Notes: a model not told the origin generated them from the sequence alone. A stretch of 64,000 nt of DNA from Hofstenia miamia (GCA_004352715.1 SCFE01000112.1:468080-532079); one strand, 5' to 3'; positions 21,774 through 35,054 are shown, counted from the stretch's first letter. Program-made: numbers and translations.

Positions 21774-22890
21774 AAATTTAATTGATGTGAAATCTCTTTT
21801 TACTTACATCATTCCTGAGAATAATTTTGGAGTCAATCATCAAGTTTTACATCAACTAATAAACTTCGCGTGCAAACATGTTCATTTTACATTCAATAAT
21901 ATCTTATACAAGCAAATTGATGGTATGCCAATGGGATCACATCTAAGCCCTACAATGGCTAATTTTGCAATTAACATAATTGAAAATGAAGTAGAAAGTC
22001 ATGAAGATCAACCTATCATCTATCATCGATATGTTGATGACATCATTGCCGCATTTCAAACAAAAGAAAACGCTGATAGTTTTTTCAATTTTTTAAATAA
22101 CATCTGTAAAGAACTGCAATTTACAATTAATCATGAAATTGATAATAGTTTGAACTTTCAATTTCTAGATAACACAATATCAAAGAACAAAAATGAACTA
22201 ATGACAAATTGGTATCAAGAATCTACAAAAAGACTCTATATACCATTCAAGTCATACCTTGATGAAATTTATAAGAAAAATGCAGTTATATGTCTCGTAG
22301 ACAGAATACTTACAAGTTATTCAAATTATGAAAATTTAAAATGAAGCCTAGACAAACATATTAATGATCTAATGACAAATGGCTATTCACAAGAATTAAT
22401 TAACAATGTGATTAATGCTAAATTCAAATACAATAACAATATGCAACAAAGTGAAAACGAAAAAAATACAGATACTTTGGACGTTAACTTATATCAAACA
22501 TAATGTTATAGCATTAAAGAAACAACTAAAAATGTTAAGCAAATATCTATTAGCATCAAAAATTTGTCCAAAATTAACATCGATTAAAACACAAGATATT
22601 TTCACAAACAAAGTACAAATTGATATGTCATCTGTACTCGTCTATATTTACAACTGTGGTGAATGCAATTATTCATACATCGGCGAGACCAGCCGACATT
22701 TAAGCACGAGACATTAGCGAGGTAATCTTAATTCAGAAATATTTCTACATTCACACCCACCAAAAAGAAATAATTTTAAAATAATCACTAAGCATCAAGA
22801 AACAAAAATAGCGGAAAATATTGCAATTTAATTCTTTGAAAGACCTTTAATGAACAAGCAAAAAGACATTAGCAAGCTAAATATATTTTG
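21774..22890 (+). pseudogene. Penelope-like element (PLE): reverse transcriptase with GIY-YIG endonuclease remnant
   Basis: It enters mid-domain at LIDVKSLFTYIIP, then shows the PLE reverse-transcriptase motifs DGMPMGSHLSPTMANF and RYVDDIIAAF, followed by FQFLDNTI and WYQESTKRLYIP, in one open frame to 22344. After stops and shifts, VYIYNCGECNYSYIGETSR (about 22650-22700) is the GIY-YIG endonuclease of canonical PLEs. A C-terminal tail follows, with the TKIAEN and NKQKDISKLN region ending near 22885. The 5' part is missing. It lies between the two PiT cassettes on the opposite strand to PiT. Confidence 0.85.
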
Positions 22891-23021
22891 AAAAAGAAGG
22901 AAAAAACAGCGATTATGGTTAATTATCTTGAAAATGACAAATTAGAATGTCGAAAAGCGTCGATAACAAGAGATTTTACACTCATAATTCAAACATATTT
23001 AGTCTTAAGAATCTTTCATGT

Positions 23022-24092
23022 TCATATATATATATATATATATANNNNNNNNNNNNNNNNNNNNNNNNNNNNNNNNNNNNNNNNNNNNNNNNNNNNNNNN
23101 NNNNNNNNNNNNNNNNNNNNNNNNNNNNNNNNNNNNNNNNNNNNNNNNNNNNNNNNNNNNNNNNNNNNNNNNNNNNNNNNNNNNNNNNNNNNNNNNNNNN
23201 NNNNNNNNNNNNNNNNNNNNNNNNNNNNNNNNNNNNNNNNNNNNNNNNNNNNNNNNNNNNNNNNNNNNNNNNNNNNNNNNNNNNNNNNNNNNNNNNNNNN
23301 NNNNNNNNNNNNNNNNNNNNNNNNNNNNNNNNNNNNNNNNNNNNNNNNNNNNNNNNNNNNNNNNNNNNNNNNNNNNNNNNNNNNNNNNNNNNNNNNNNNN
23401 NNNNNNNNNNNNNNNNNNNNNNNNNNNNNNNNNNNNNNNNNNNNNNNNNNNNNNNNNNNNNNNNNNNNNNNNNNNNNNNNNNNNNNNNNNNNNNNNNNNN
23501 NNNNNNNNNNNNNNNNNNNNNNNNNNNNNNNNNNNNNNNNNNNNNNNNNNNNNNNNNNNNNNNNNNNNNNNNNNNNNNNNNNNNNNNNNNNNNNNNNNNN
23601 NNNNNNNNNNNNNNNNNNNNNNNNNNNNNNNNNNNNNNNNNNNNNNNNNNNNNNNNNNNNNNNNNNNNNNNNNNNNNNNNNNNNNNNNNNNNNNNNNNNN
23701 NNNNNNNNNNNNNNNNNNNNNNNNNNNNNNNNNNNNNNNNNNNNNNNNNNNNNNNNNNNNNNNNNNNNNNNNNNNNNNNNNNNNNNNNNNNNNNNNNNNN
23801 NNNNNNNNNNNNNNNNNNNNNNNNNNNNNNNNNNNNNNNNNNNNNNNNNNNNNNNNNNNNNNNNNNNNNNNNNNNNNNNNNNNNNNNNNNNNNNNNNNNN
23901 NNNNNNNNNNNNNNNNNNNNNNNNNNNNNNNNNNNNNNNNNNNNNNNNNNNNNNNNNNNNNNNNNNNNNNNNNNNNNNNNNNNNNNNNNNNNNNNNNNNN
24001 NNNNNNNNNNNNNNNNNNNNNNNNNNNNNNNNNNNNNNNNNNNNTATATACATATATATGTATCTATATATATACATATATATGTATATATG

Positions 24093-24140
<48 letters not shown>
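23022..24140. repeat. TA/TATG microsatellite around a 1000-N gap
   Basis: TA repeats end at 23044, exactly 1000 Ns run from 23045 to 24044, and TA/CATA repeats resume to about 24140. A gap of a round thousand is a placeholder of unknown true size. Missing PiT exons 1B and 2B could lie here. Confidence 0.9.
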
Positions 24141-24142
<2 letters not shown>

Positions 24143-24283
24143 TAAAAACTTGAAATTGAAAGAATTTCTATGATACATGTGACAACTTGACTCTCAATTA
24201 ATCCATCCAAATTTTTGTCTAAAACGTTTTAATATGGTTAGTTTGGAGGGCAATTGTTTTAAAAGAGAACAAAAAACACTATA

Positions 24284-24600
24284 TCTAATTCCTCTTTTAA
24301 TATATATAAATACCAATGTGGTGATTGTGAAAAATACATCGGAGAAACTAAAAGACATCTAAGATCCAGAGTAAAAGAACATCTAAATAGGCATCTAACA
24401 TATATCTTTTTAAAATAAACATACCACAAGAGAAGACAATTTCTATTTACTAATAAGTTCAAATTATCTAAAAATCGGTGAAGCTATATACATTAAAGAA
24501 ACTAAGAAAGATCACCTATTAAACAAAGTACTAATTTATGAATGTAGTTATTGCTATACCGGTCTAATCTAGAGTCAACAAAATATGGTAAAGCTCAGTA
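24284..24600 (+). pseudogene. Penelope-like element fragment: GIY-YIG endonuclease
   Basis: The plus strand reads IYKYQCGDCEKYIGETKRHL, the GIY-YIG catalytic start with the Cys pair typical of PLEs, followed after frame damage by GEAIYIKETKKDHLLNK, the end of the same domain. The reverse transcriptase is not present. It may be the 3' end of a second PLE whose body lies in the adjacent gap. It lies just downstream of PiT exon 4A. Confidence 0.75.
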
Positions 24601-24782
24601 TAATTACATTTGAGTATATAAAAAAATAATGTTAAAATAAAAAATATGTTTTGTGATCATTTTTTACAATCTAAAAGTTGTTTAGTGCAACATCCCATTA
24701 GAATGTGGGAACTTCAGTATTTATATTATTAAAGAAACAGTATTTCTGCATAACACTTGGTAATACGTAAGCATATAAACAT

Positions 24783-25099
24783 TTAGTGATAGACTAGCAA
24801 GCTGTTCAAAACAACCATTACTCCACAGGATAACAAGGCAGTCGCTGGAATAGTGAGTATCCAAAAGAATATAATGTTTTTTATGACGATAACATCAACA
24901 TTGCGTTTGGTTCTTGTGTAACCCACTCCTATCAATGATCCAACTTTGCAATGTGTCGTACTAACTGGGATGCCAAGATTAGAGGCACATAAAACCACAA
25001 TTGCTGAACCGATTTCAATTGCAAATACACTAGAGGGGACAATTTCTGTTAGGTCCTTGCTCATTGTTTTAATGATACGAGATCCCCAGAAAAATAATC
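24783..25099 (-). CDS. PiT phosphate transporter, terminal exon, first cassette (exon 4A)
   Basis: This is the last exon of the complete PiT/SLC20 gene, protein residues about 474-578. The acceptor CATTTTAG lies at 25107-25100. The sequence reads LFFWGSRIIKTMSKDL, a helix, the family signature IPVSTTHCKVG (near residue 517), two hydrophobic C-terminal helices, and stops at 24783-24785. It joins exon 3A in phase 1, restoring a Gly codon. PiT proteins import inorganic phosphate with sodium across the plasma membrane. The two inverted-repeat signatures (GAND and xSxTHC/A) line the transport path, and this exon supplies the second Ser/Thr-His motif. Confidence 0.93.
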
Positions 25100-26309
25100 C
25101 TAAAATGACAGTTTTATGAACTTGTAGATGTAAAGAATATACATAAGATATTTTATGATATGCAATCAGTCTAGAATATGCAAAAATTTTGCAAGTCTTT
25201 CTAGAATGAGAATTACTAGAAATAAATAAATGTTTTGAAAAATTTCTTATAGTGCTAAAATTTCGCTCTCAGTATCTCTTTAATGCCATTGCTTGCAGTG
25301 TATCAAAAATATTTCATTAATATTTTTGCTGTGATAGTCTGGATGAATGCATAATTCATAATTTTAGCAACCCTGTGTGGATTAACTATTTTGACTCAGA
25401 ACTACTAAAGGAAGACATTGAAAAGCATAAATTCTAAGATTATCCCGATTTAGACTCATACACTTTGGAAATCTTACGAATCTGAGAAATTTAAGAAATT
25501 GTGCTCAAATGAGAAATATGGTACTATATGCACGGCAACGTTTTTTATGTTTATATTCCCTGTGATTTTAAAATTTTAGCCATAAAGAATATGAATTTTA
25601 AATTTCTGTGAATAATTATTTATTAGTACAATACAATAAAGTCTTTGAAGCAACTGATTATATAATTCACAAAATTCAAAAGCAAATAATTCTTAGCGTT
25701 CCAACAATGAAAATGAGGAAACTACCTGATTTGTGGACTCTGGACAATTTCAATGAAATGGGAGCGTCCCTAACTTTAAAATATAAAACTAAATATAAAT
25801 AGTACGTGATTTTGTCAACGTTAGCGGTCAAAATGGAAATTGAAGGATGTTTTTGCAAAACTATCATATATATATANNNNNNNNNNNNNNNNNNNNNNNN
25901 NNNNNNNNNNNNNNNNNNNNNNNNNNNNNNNNNNNNNNNNNNNNNNNNNNNNNNNNNNNNNNNNNNNNNNNNNNNNNNNNNNNNNNNNNNNNNNNNNNNN
26001 NNNNNNNNNNNNNNNNNNNNNNNNTATATATATATATATATATATGTAAGTTTGTAGAATCTAATATACATTTATTACAAAGCATTATAGTATAATGTCC
26101 CAAAAAAGCCTTGTAGAAAATTTTACCTTCACATTATGTGATATTTACAATTTTAGCCTATATTTTATCTCTAAATTAAAATTTTTTGTTTACTGCATGT
26201 AAGATTTGACTCACTGATTTCACACACTTCTCAGAGCTTAAGTGTTGGGCCATGCTATCGTGTGCCCCGGGTAACTGTCTGGTCGGCAAGTCCCTGCGGA
26301 GAAGAACTA

Positions 26310-26763
26310 CCGTATTTACCCGTGTATAAGCCGCACCTTTTTCCACGAAAAATTGCTCCCAAAGCGGTGTTGCGGCTTATCTACGAAAACACTTGAAAAA
26401 CAACGCGCGATGATACCTAATTTGCATATTTGCGGCAACAATAAGCAACGTTCACGGAAAGAATTTGATAGTCATTGACTTTTGATGATTTGTTTGATCT
26501 TAAAAGAACCTTTTTATTTGTTTGAATTATATTTTCCCATTCAGTAGTTCTTTAAGCTTGTTATCGTCGATAGCTTGACACGAATCGAACTTAAAATTTT
26601 AATTCAGAGTTGTAAGAAATATCTGAATAATGTAAATAAATGTTTCATTGATTCAGTGCTTGTGGATTCTTATTTTGCTCCAGAAATTTTTTTCCTATAA
26701 ATCTTCTCCCAAACTCGGGGTGCGGTTTATCTACGGATGCGGCTTATACACGGGTAAATACGG
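26310..26763. mobile_element. MITE with long perfect inverted ends and TA flanks
   Basis: The ends begin CCGTATTTACCCGTGTATAA and stay identical for about 26 bases, up to AGCCGCA. A second inner pair (GCGGCTTATCTACG and GCGGTTTATCTACG) follows. TA flanks both sides (26308-26309 and 26764-26765), consistent with a TA target duplication of the Tc1/mariner type, though the superfamily is not proven. 454 bp, AT-rich core, no gene. Confidence 0.8.
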
Positions 26764-29317
26764 TATATGATTTCAGTATGTGTGCATATAAACGTACTGT
26801 GGTTAACTAAACAAAAAATTGGCAGGCAGGGTAATTGGTACCTTCATCCTTATTAACTGCATGCGAACACGTTCATTATGAATGTAATGACCTATTGTTC
26901 CAAAGTGGAGTGGTTTTTTCAATTCTACGAAATTATCTATAATTTCTTTATTAGCTGTCGTTAATGAAATTCTCAATACTTCTTCAAATTTAAATAGATG
27001 CCTCCAGACACTAAAACTTTTCTCTACAAAATTGCAAACAATGGTTCAATCGATAACTGACCACATCCTAGAGATTTGAAACACTGAAGAATGCAAAAAT
27101 ACAGCAAATTTCATATGTCTATCATGATGTGATGTGCAATGAAGTAGATAATTGTGATAAATCATTTTTTTAACAAAAGGTCTTGGTTAACTCTTGAGAC
27201 ATTTTTGTACCCTAGATCTTTATATATATATATATATATATATTAATATAAACAGTTGGTTGCAATGATAAAATTAAGACTTTCTTTGAAGCATTGAAAA
27301 GGTTTATTTTTTATTTCTCTACAACTGTGAAATTAGCGCATTGAATGATTTATTTCTTTTAGAATTGAAGTATGTCCAAATAGTCATCAGATTACAAAAA
27401 TATTGTTCCCCTAATTTTAAAAATTAAGTAAAACTTACATTAAATATCACTTAACATACACAGAACAATATAGAAATTGTAACCGATTGATAATGATTAT
27501 CAGATAGCGTAGTAAGTTACTATTTACTAATCTCTCGATATGACCAGAGAAAAATCAATAATTTCCCTAAAAGAATCTGTTGTTAAGATTTAGGAAAATG
27601 CAAGCTATTATTCAGTAATCTCGGAAAGCTATAACGAGTTCAGAATAGACAACAATTAACCAGCTACCGGTAAAACATTATCTTAGTCAAGCAGAAGTAA
27701 CTAAATTGAATATTTAGAATTCCAACATTAAATTTTTCAACAATATCAGCAATTTTTTCAGGTTTTCAGAAAAGAATATAAGACTTTCTAATTAGCATTT
27801 AAACCAGAAAATTTCAACAACAAGAAAGTACTTATTTTATTATATTTATGATTTATAAATATTTAATGATAAAGGTAATATTTTGAAATACACAAAGCTT
27901 ACAGTACAGGAAAGCAGTTGTGTATTTTCTTACATTTTTCCTTTTTCCAATGGATACAAAAAACCTGGTGGGGATGCATCAACAAAATTAGTCCTGAATT
28001 ATTCCATCAAATATTAAAATACAGAAGTAGATAATATGATGCAATGGTATCAATATTGAAAAGATTTTTTGATGCTATCAATAGCAGTCCATCATAATTA
28101 TTTGTGTACATAGCCTAGATTAGGGCTCGCATCCGGTACAAACAAAGGTGTACTGGTACGGGCTTCTATAGTGTGAGGATTGATAAGTATTTTCCATATA
28201 GTTCATTTTAACTGTAACATTCTGATATTGCATTTATATGCATATTGTAACGTAGTAAATTATGAACTTGAGAAAACGTTACATCCAGTAAGAACAAATT
28301 CATCAAAACGACGTCGTTATTTGCAACTTCAATTTGGAGGCACTTACAACTAACATGCGAACATTCTTCTAGAATTTCTTAAAAATTATATATATATATT
28401 GAATTGTAAAAAAAATTAATTACATTTGCTGTTATTATAATAAATGCTATTGTAGAAAGTACATTGCATTTTGGATAATTGTGTTATATTTGAGATTACA
28501 GTGCTAAATTAATAATTGTAAGACAATAAAATTCTAGCAATAAATAGTTTGCAAGCTTTGTACAATTTACGATACAAATATATTTTGAACCACACATTTA
28601 CTCTACTACGATGTCAAACCGACGTCGTAACGATGAAATTGTTCTATCTGGGATACAGTATCGTTTGAACTGAATTAATAAAATTACTTTTGCAAAGCCA
28701 TGCAAGGAGTTTATTGCCTTATTGTGATAACTATTACTAAGACTTCGTTTCTAGTAAAAGATTCATCAGCAAACCATTTACAGCATTTTCACACTGTTTG
28801 ATATGTTGTCAATTATCGTTATATCAATTGATGCAATTGTCAAAGAACTGATTAAACTTTTTTAAATCCAATATTGAAATTCCAAATTCCCCCTTATATT
28901 TTGAATATTTATTGAAAAGTCTAATTTTCAATATCAGACAGCGGTGTAAATGTTGTATAGTTCCGAAAAATATTTAGGAAAGAATTTTGAAATTTAATAT
29001 ATAGGATTTTATATAATGCCTACGAAAAAATTGGAATTAATTATGACTTTATAGTTGTAAAATTAAGCTTATTAGTGATGCCAACAAAAGGGCTTAACTT
29101 GGTTTTGGATAAACAACACTGATAGATATAACAGATTGAGTATGCATGGATAAAAGCAGGTTTCCTTGTTGCGCCAAGCATTTTTAGTTAACTAACGTTT
29201 TCTACCGGTATAACGAGCTTAGGATAGGATACGGGCACGGACAGACCAACATATTTTGTTGGGCAAGGGCTGGACACGGGCGCATGCATGAGCATGGGTC
29301 CTGCCCCAGTACAAACA

Positions 29318-29489
29318 GTGCTTTAACCGGATTAACCGCTCCGAATAACTTCCAAACCTAGCTGGATCTATAAAAATTAGCATTATATTCAAATTAAAAA
29401 AAATATATACTATTTCTATCTTTCAAAATGAAATTGGTCCATGTTTTAAAATAAAATCATGAAATGGATGTATATATAATGTTTGTATG

Positions 29490-29528
<39 letters not shown>

Positions 29529-29992
29529 CTTCAAAATTTTGCACATGACTTTTCTAAAAGCAATCATTTATAACAATGAACGCAAAGTCTATCAAAATTT
29601 AATGAAATGGAATAGAATATGCAATTTAGAACTTTATGAATGATTTTATCTAATTGAAATATAGTCTAGCAATAATACTGCGAATTCAAACATATTGGAG
29701 TCGCCGTATCATTTTCTCTTAAATTTGATAATTTTTTATTATTATAATTTGAATGACAAAATGTAGATAAGGACTAGAATGAGAACAAATAGAAATCCTC
29801 ACACCCTGTGCCATAATTGATATTAGTTTGTAATACTGCAATCATTGTAATCAATAATTTCTGAAAATCAAAATAGAATTTCTTAACTGGATTTTAACCT
29901 GATTAACCGGCGCCTGCAGATTAACCGGCTTTAACCGGATCGGACCGGTTTTAACCTGACCGAATAAACCGAACCGGATCCAACACTACTAG
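29318..29992. mobile_element. Possible hAT-like element with AACCGG-rich ends
   Basis: The left part (CAGTGCTTTAACCGGATTAACCG) and right part (AACCGGATCCAACACTA) carry related AACCGG repeats in opposite orientation around an AT-rich core containing a TA microsatellite. The ends do not pair cleanly and no 8-bp duplication was found, so the limits are tentative. Confidence 0.35.
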
Positions 29993-30392
29993 TCATGTTG
30001 TTTGTAATCGACACTAGTATAAACGAAAATGTCCAGTGGATAAAATATCCAAGCCCATATTGATTTAAGAGACATTTCATTTTGATGTTTGTCTGAATTC
30101 TTGTGAATTTATTAAGAGCGAATTTTCAAAAATCAAGCTATGTTTTTGAAAATTGAAATATCATGTGAGTTTCTATATTGAATTTAATCAATTTTTCGAC
30201 ATTTGAGTTCTTATTAATTGAATTTCAAATTTATGCTAATTGTTTTTTACTTCCATGAATAACTAAGTTATACCTACTCTATCATTCTATAAATTGACGC
30301 TTTTAATGAAATGAGCATGTGAAAGGCAATACATTTAAAGAACAAAAGGCTTTGGAGACTTTTAAATTATAAATATCAAAAATGAATCTTAC

Positions 30393-31419
30393 CGATTCCT
30401 ATTCCAATCGCATCAAATACATATATGAACCAAATAAATTTTTGCTCATAATCATTATCACTAAAGAACTTCTTTAACAAAAATGCCAAAGGAATGACAG
30501 CATTACCTACGTCATTAGCACCATGAACAAACGCCCCAAAACACGATGTCAAGATTAGCAAAAATTTGAATGCTATCACCACTTCAGGCTTGTCTCTTTT
30601 CCGAAGTCTAAACAATTCGATTTCAGCGGAAGTGCTCTCAAACGTTATTTTATAAGTTCTGTTGTTCAGTACATCCTTTGTGCAGTCCCAACTCGTGGGG
30701 ACTTCTGGGTAGTACTGAAAGAGATCTTCACATATAGGAATTGACAATCGTTTGAATTTGATATTGGGTTCCAGTGATCCAATTGCTGTGCATGATGAAT
30801 ACTTATCATAATATTCCGCGTTGCCTTTCTTTGGCATTCCAGGAAAGTTTTGGATTGAAGGAATGCTATATATTCTGAAGTCATTGTTGAAACCTATCAT
30901 AGAATTCACTTTAGAGTTAAAGTCAGTATATGAACTGTTAACTGATATCGTTTTGGACATTCTCCGGGGTCTTTTGGCTGATTCATTATTGATATTGAAC
31001 ATTTTAAGTAGGTCCTTAGTAGGTTCTGATTTCTTCTTTGGTATGCAATCTATTTCTTTATTTTGTGTTATTTCAAAAGTTTTCTTCTTAACGTCTGGTA
31101 CTATTGTGAGCTTTACTGACATTGCAACTACTGCACATGACACTAAACAAACTAAGATTTTCAAAGAGTCTGACAGTTGGGGAAGCCCCAAAAACTTCAT
31201 AAATGGGGAATGATTAAAGAACAATATAGATGCTAAATTTATATTCCAAACAAAACTGTACAGGAGTGGCATTAAAGTAATTGCTCTTTTTACTGGATCT
31301 GCGTTCTTGAGGATAACAGATTTTATTAACAAAAATGCTATACTAGAGATAATTGCAGCTAGAATTGGGGTTAGCATCCATTTTAATCCCAGTTCAGCAA
31401 GTTGTGCATACCTGAGTAC
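30393..31419 (-). CDS. PiT phosphate transporter, large central exon, first cassette (exon 3A)
   Basis: It covers residues about 132-473 of the assembled PiT protein. It starts after TTTAG with VLRYAQLAELGLKW, and the frame is open throughout. Hydrophobic helices (TPILAAIISSIAFLLI; LLYSFVWNINLASILFF; LKILVCLVSCAVVAMSV) precede a hydrophilic loop of about 160 residues with basic and serine-rich stretches (SAKRPRRMSK), as in other PiTs where the loop is cytoplasmic. Then come a helix, the second sodium/phosphate signature HGANDVGNAV near residue 430, and a further helix. The donor is GTAAGA after GGAATCG (phase 1). The loop is shorter than in vertebrate family members. Confidence 0.94.
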
Positions 31420-31639
31420 CTAAATATCCAAAATTATGTTATGGAGTGCATTTTTTCAGCAATGCATTCTCATATAAGTTATACATTGTGAAACCTTACA
31501 AAGCTTTATGATTATTAATGTCATTGTATTGCATAAGTGGAGTTAAAGTGATTAATTTTGAAGTCTTTTTTGATATTTGCTAATACTATAAGTACACAAT
31601 TTCCTATTATTCCAAATATTGGCTGGATATTTAAGAGTC

Positions 31640-32090
31640 AAAGCAAATTTATTGCTTAATGTATACAAAATTCTACAAACTAACACATGACAAAAGAAAA
31701 ATAAAATATAAGCAATAAATTACTACAAATTATTATGTACAATATATAATAATATAATCAATGTTTGTGTGAATGTTTGTGTAGGTGCTCAATGTTGGAT
31801 GTATGTTTCGAATGCATGAAGTGTATTACCGTCCCCTAATGTATACTGTTTTATTAGAAGAAATTGTTTCAATTTTTTTCTAAATTTTTTATAGTTTTTT
31901 TCTATTCGCGTTTCATAATCTAAATTATTCCACAATTTAATTGATATGTGATGAAAGCCATTATAATTTTTATCTAAACACAGAAATTTTTGCGATCGCT
32001 CATTTAATTTAATATAGTCATTAAGGAAAAGGAGAGATGTTTGCAGAGATTTGAATTTAAATAAAATAGATAGCATATGCAGATGAATTT
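31640..32090 (-). pseudogene. 3' end of a non-LTR retrotransposon in a PiT intron
   Basis: The minus-strand frame 32076-31789 contains SIKLWNNLDYETRIEKN and FRKKLKQFLL, the usual carboxy end of LINE-type polymerase proteins (an N-x-LWN block, then FRKKLK). An AT-rich 3' region follows. It is 5'-truncated, in the same orientation as PiT, and lies in the intron between exons 2 and 3. Confidence 0.6.
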
Positions 32091-33467
32091 AAGTGATTTA
32101 AAAGAACTACTTTAGATAGCGTGTAATCTATTTGTATTCAATGTCATCGACCTTTCATATCATTTGAATTTAGAATTGTCAGTTATATTTGCATATCAAA
32201 CTTAAATTTAAGAAATGTTATCACATGATCTTAATAATTTCTTTTCAATCTTTAATAACATATTGTTTATGTCATTGACAACTGGGTTTCTGAATATTCA
32301 TTTGAAGTAAATTTTACCTCAGAAATGCTTGATTAAGTAACTGATTTTGCCTTAACATTCAGAAATGGTGGGCACCACTTTGTTATTAAGGATGCAGTGT
32401 TTTTACTTGTGGAGACATTTCATCAGTCAAAATACTTCAAAAACATCCCCTTGAGTTATTTTTTTAATATTTTATAATTGTTTTAGCTAAAAAATCAACA
32501 TTGGAAATCTGACGTGGAACACTCTCCAATTTCCTTGACTACAAATTCTGATAGAATCCCAAACACTTTCTCCTAGTCATTGCTTTGAAATAGTTGTGCT
32601 TTATAAAAACAGTTCTTTGCTAGTCACCTGATGCTTAAAATATTTTCCTTGTCTTCAACTTCTATGGAGTAGTTTTGATTGATCTTGCACATCTTTAATT
32701 TTTGATTGAATGCACTAGAGTTTGTGGTATTTGCATACTTGCATGATCAATAAGTGCTGTAGCATCATTGTAGATCATTTTAGAAGTATAATAAATGCTG
32801 AATGTTAACATTTACCGTGCAAACAGTACTCAAAATATTCATGAACGCAATATTAGGAAGTACTTATGAAGCACTTGGAGAAAAAATGATCATGTTTTTA
32901 CTAGAATGATGGAGACAAAAATGAAAAACCGGAACCTATTTGTTGAAGGCAGCCTATTTTTCAATTTATAATTAGTAGTAAATATAAGGTGGAAATATGA
33001 AATTGAATTATTTTTATCAATCTTGATCATCGAAAAGCTATACCTACAATCAATTATAACTGAAAGAAATGTTGGTTTTGTAAGTAAACCCAAATGTAAC
33101 AATTAAATTCTTTCACTGAAATATAAAGTTACGTAACATACATGTAATATCAACTACGTTTTGAAACATTAGTTATGATTAAGTTATGAATATTATAAAT
33201 ACGTCATTAAGATTTTGGATGATCATCATCTATTGAAATTTAGTGATAAAATTCAGTTGGTTTTTAACGCATTATTTTATGAATATTAGTAATCTAGTTA
33301 TCTATATATTTAGTTTAGAGACATTTTGTAAAAATGCTAAAGCAGAAGAAAGCTTAAATTGATTATAAGTCTTTAATATAGTTATTGTAAAAAGCCGAAA
33401 ATACACAAAAACTAATACTTATTGGAATGATGTTTATGTATCAATTTATAAATTTTTGAATTCCTAC

Positions 33468-33670
33468 TTTAAAATATTTTTTGTAAACGAAACCTCCAAT
33501 CGCTCCACCAACGACCGCGTGAGTGCCAGAAATTGGAATTCGTTTGTAAGTTGAAAAGTGCAGCCAAATGGAAGCGGCTAAACTTGCAGCAACGTAGCAC
33601 AAAAGTATTTCGTTCATTGTATATGATGCCACTTCAATATACTCAGTAGCCAAATTAGTTGCAACTTTTT
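33468..33670 (-). CDS. PiT phosphate transporter, exon 2
   Basis: This 203-nt exon encodes residues 64-131. The acceptor GATTAG is followed by AAAAAGTTGC, which joins exon 1 in phase 1 to give LIAEKVATNLATEYIEV. It then encodes a helix and the first Ser-Thr-His family motif RIPISGTHAVVGG (about residues 107-119), ending FVYKKYFK. The donor I chose is GTAGGA after TTTAAA, because it keeps phase 0 with exon 3 (VLRYAQLA); it is weak by consensus. The open frame continues a few codons past it. No second copy of this exon is visible in the window. Confidence 0.88.
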
Positions 33671-35054
33671 CTAATCAGAGCAAAATTATTATAATGTACA
33701 TGCACACGCACTAAATAGAAAATCTACACTTTTTTACTTTAAAACTAAAAAAATCCATTTATAGTAATTCATAACAAATAGTAATTATAAACTTTCACAG
33801 CTAGTTTCAAAATTGTATGGAAAACAGATTTATATTGTGATTCAAAGCGATCCATTGTTATGTACAGCGTTTTTTACTTGAAGAAACACGTCATTGAGTT
33901 TCATAGCTGTAGTTAAGTTCAAAGTATCTTAGGCGGATGCATATAAAAGTGGGAAAATTAAAATTATACAAGATCAGACTTGAACAAAATATTTCAGGAA
34001 TTTAAAGTTACCAAAATGTCGACTATTCATATTGTTCTGTCAGCCTTCTATTCTTTTCAAAAATTTTATTGCAAGGCTGTTGACTTCGATGTTTCCTTTT
34101 TATCTAAATCAGTATGTTGTCTAATGCAAGAGAAATAATTGGCGCCGGTATTGCTACCAATGGCATGCATCACATTGCAGCATTTCTTTATTCAAAGATG
34201 AAATTCATGAATTTTATAAATTCAGTTCCTTCATCTGATGCTCTTTTTATAAGTTAACAGAAAAATTATAAGTCTCAATTATAGTGGTCTCAGTTACAAA
34301 AAATAGCGCATGCACTGCCTGATAATCGATTTGAGTTAGCAGCACTCCAAACAGTGTATATGATATATGTCCATCTGGCAACGCTAGTCTTTTACTCCTC
34401 TTTCAATATTAGATTAGTGTTTTGATGAAATCGTTACCAATAATTTGTCTCATGAGAATCAGCGACTATCATTGGAAGAAGCAATTGATGAAACCAAATC
34501 ACTTTGAACCAATTAAGCAACGATTCATTTATCTCCTTCTATTCTGTAAGTAATCCGAGACTTCTAGACCCATTCTAGTATTCTTTGAAAAAAAATTTCC
34601 GAAATTGGCGGTTATCTTGAAGATTTGGTCATTCACGGTTCTTCTGCCATAACTGAAAACCATTTTTAAGCATCGGTGCTAAGTGTCACAGGCTGTTCTT
34701 GTACCAATTTAAATCATATTGGGGTTTGGGTTGGATCATGACAATTTAGTATGTGAGTTAGTTTGGGTCATAATTTCAAATTGTTTATGTGGGTTAGGTT
34801 ACGTTGAGTTCATAAACCCTGACACATTTCCACCTTTGTCTCACAAGACCATCTTTAATCTAAGAAAAAGGCTTGTTAGATTTTGCAAGGTCCTACAGTC
34901 CCTTTTCACTTTCGAATTAAAGAATTTCCATTCACTTTTTACTTGCAAAAATGTCAAAATACAATTGGACAACATTTATATGCATGTATGCATAATGTTA
35001 ACTCAAATAGCTAACATACATCAAAAAACAAAAAATATATTTGAAAAGTTATAC

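Larger units (their letters stand above)
25100..30392 (-). other. Intron between PiT exons 3A and 4A, repeat-filled
   Basis: It is bounded by donor GTAAGA and acceptor TTTTAG on the minus strand. It holds a 148-N gap in TA repeats (25877-26024), the inverted-repeat element at 26310-26763, TA tracts near 27220 and 29500, and G+C-rich patches at 28125-28170 and 29205-29340. A possible element lies at about 29318-29992. No other exon was seen. Confidence 0.75.

Noticed and set aside
22888-24178. Long open frames of about 370-420 codons across 23.0-24.2 kb on both strands
   Set aside because: They are Ns read as unknown residues with TA-repeat edges (IYIYI). The same applies to frames over the gaps at 25877, 35642, 38795, 40039 and 44653.
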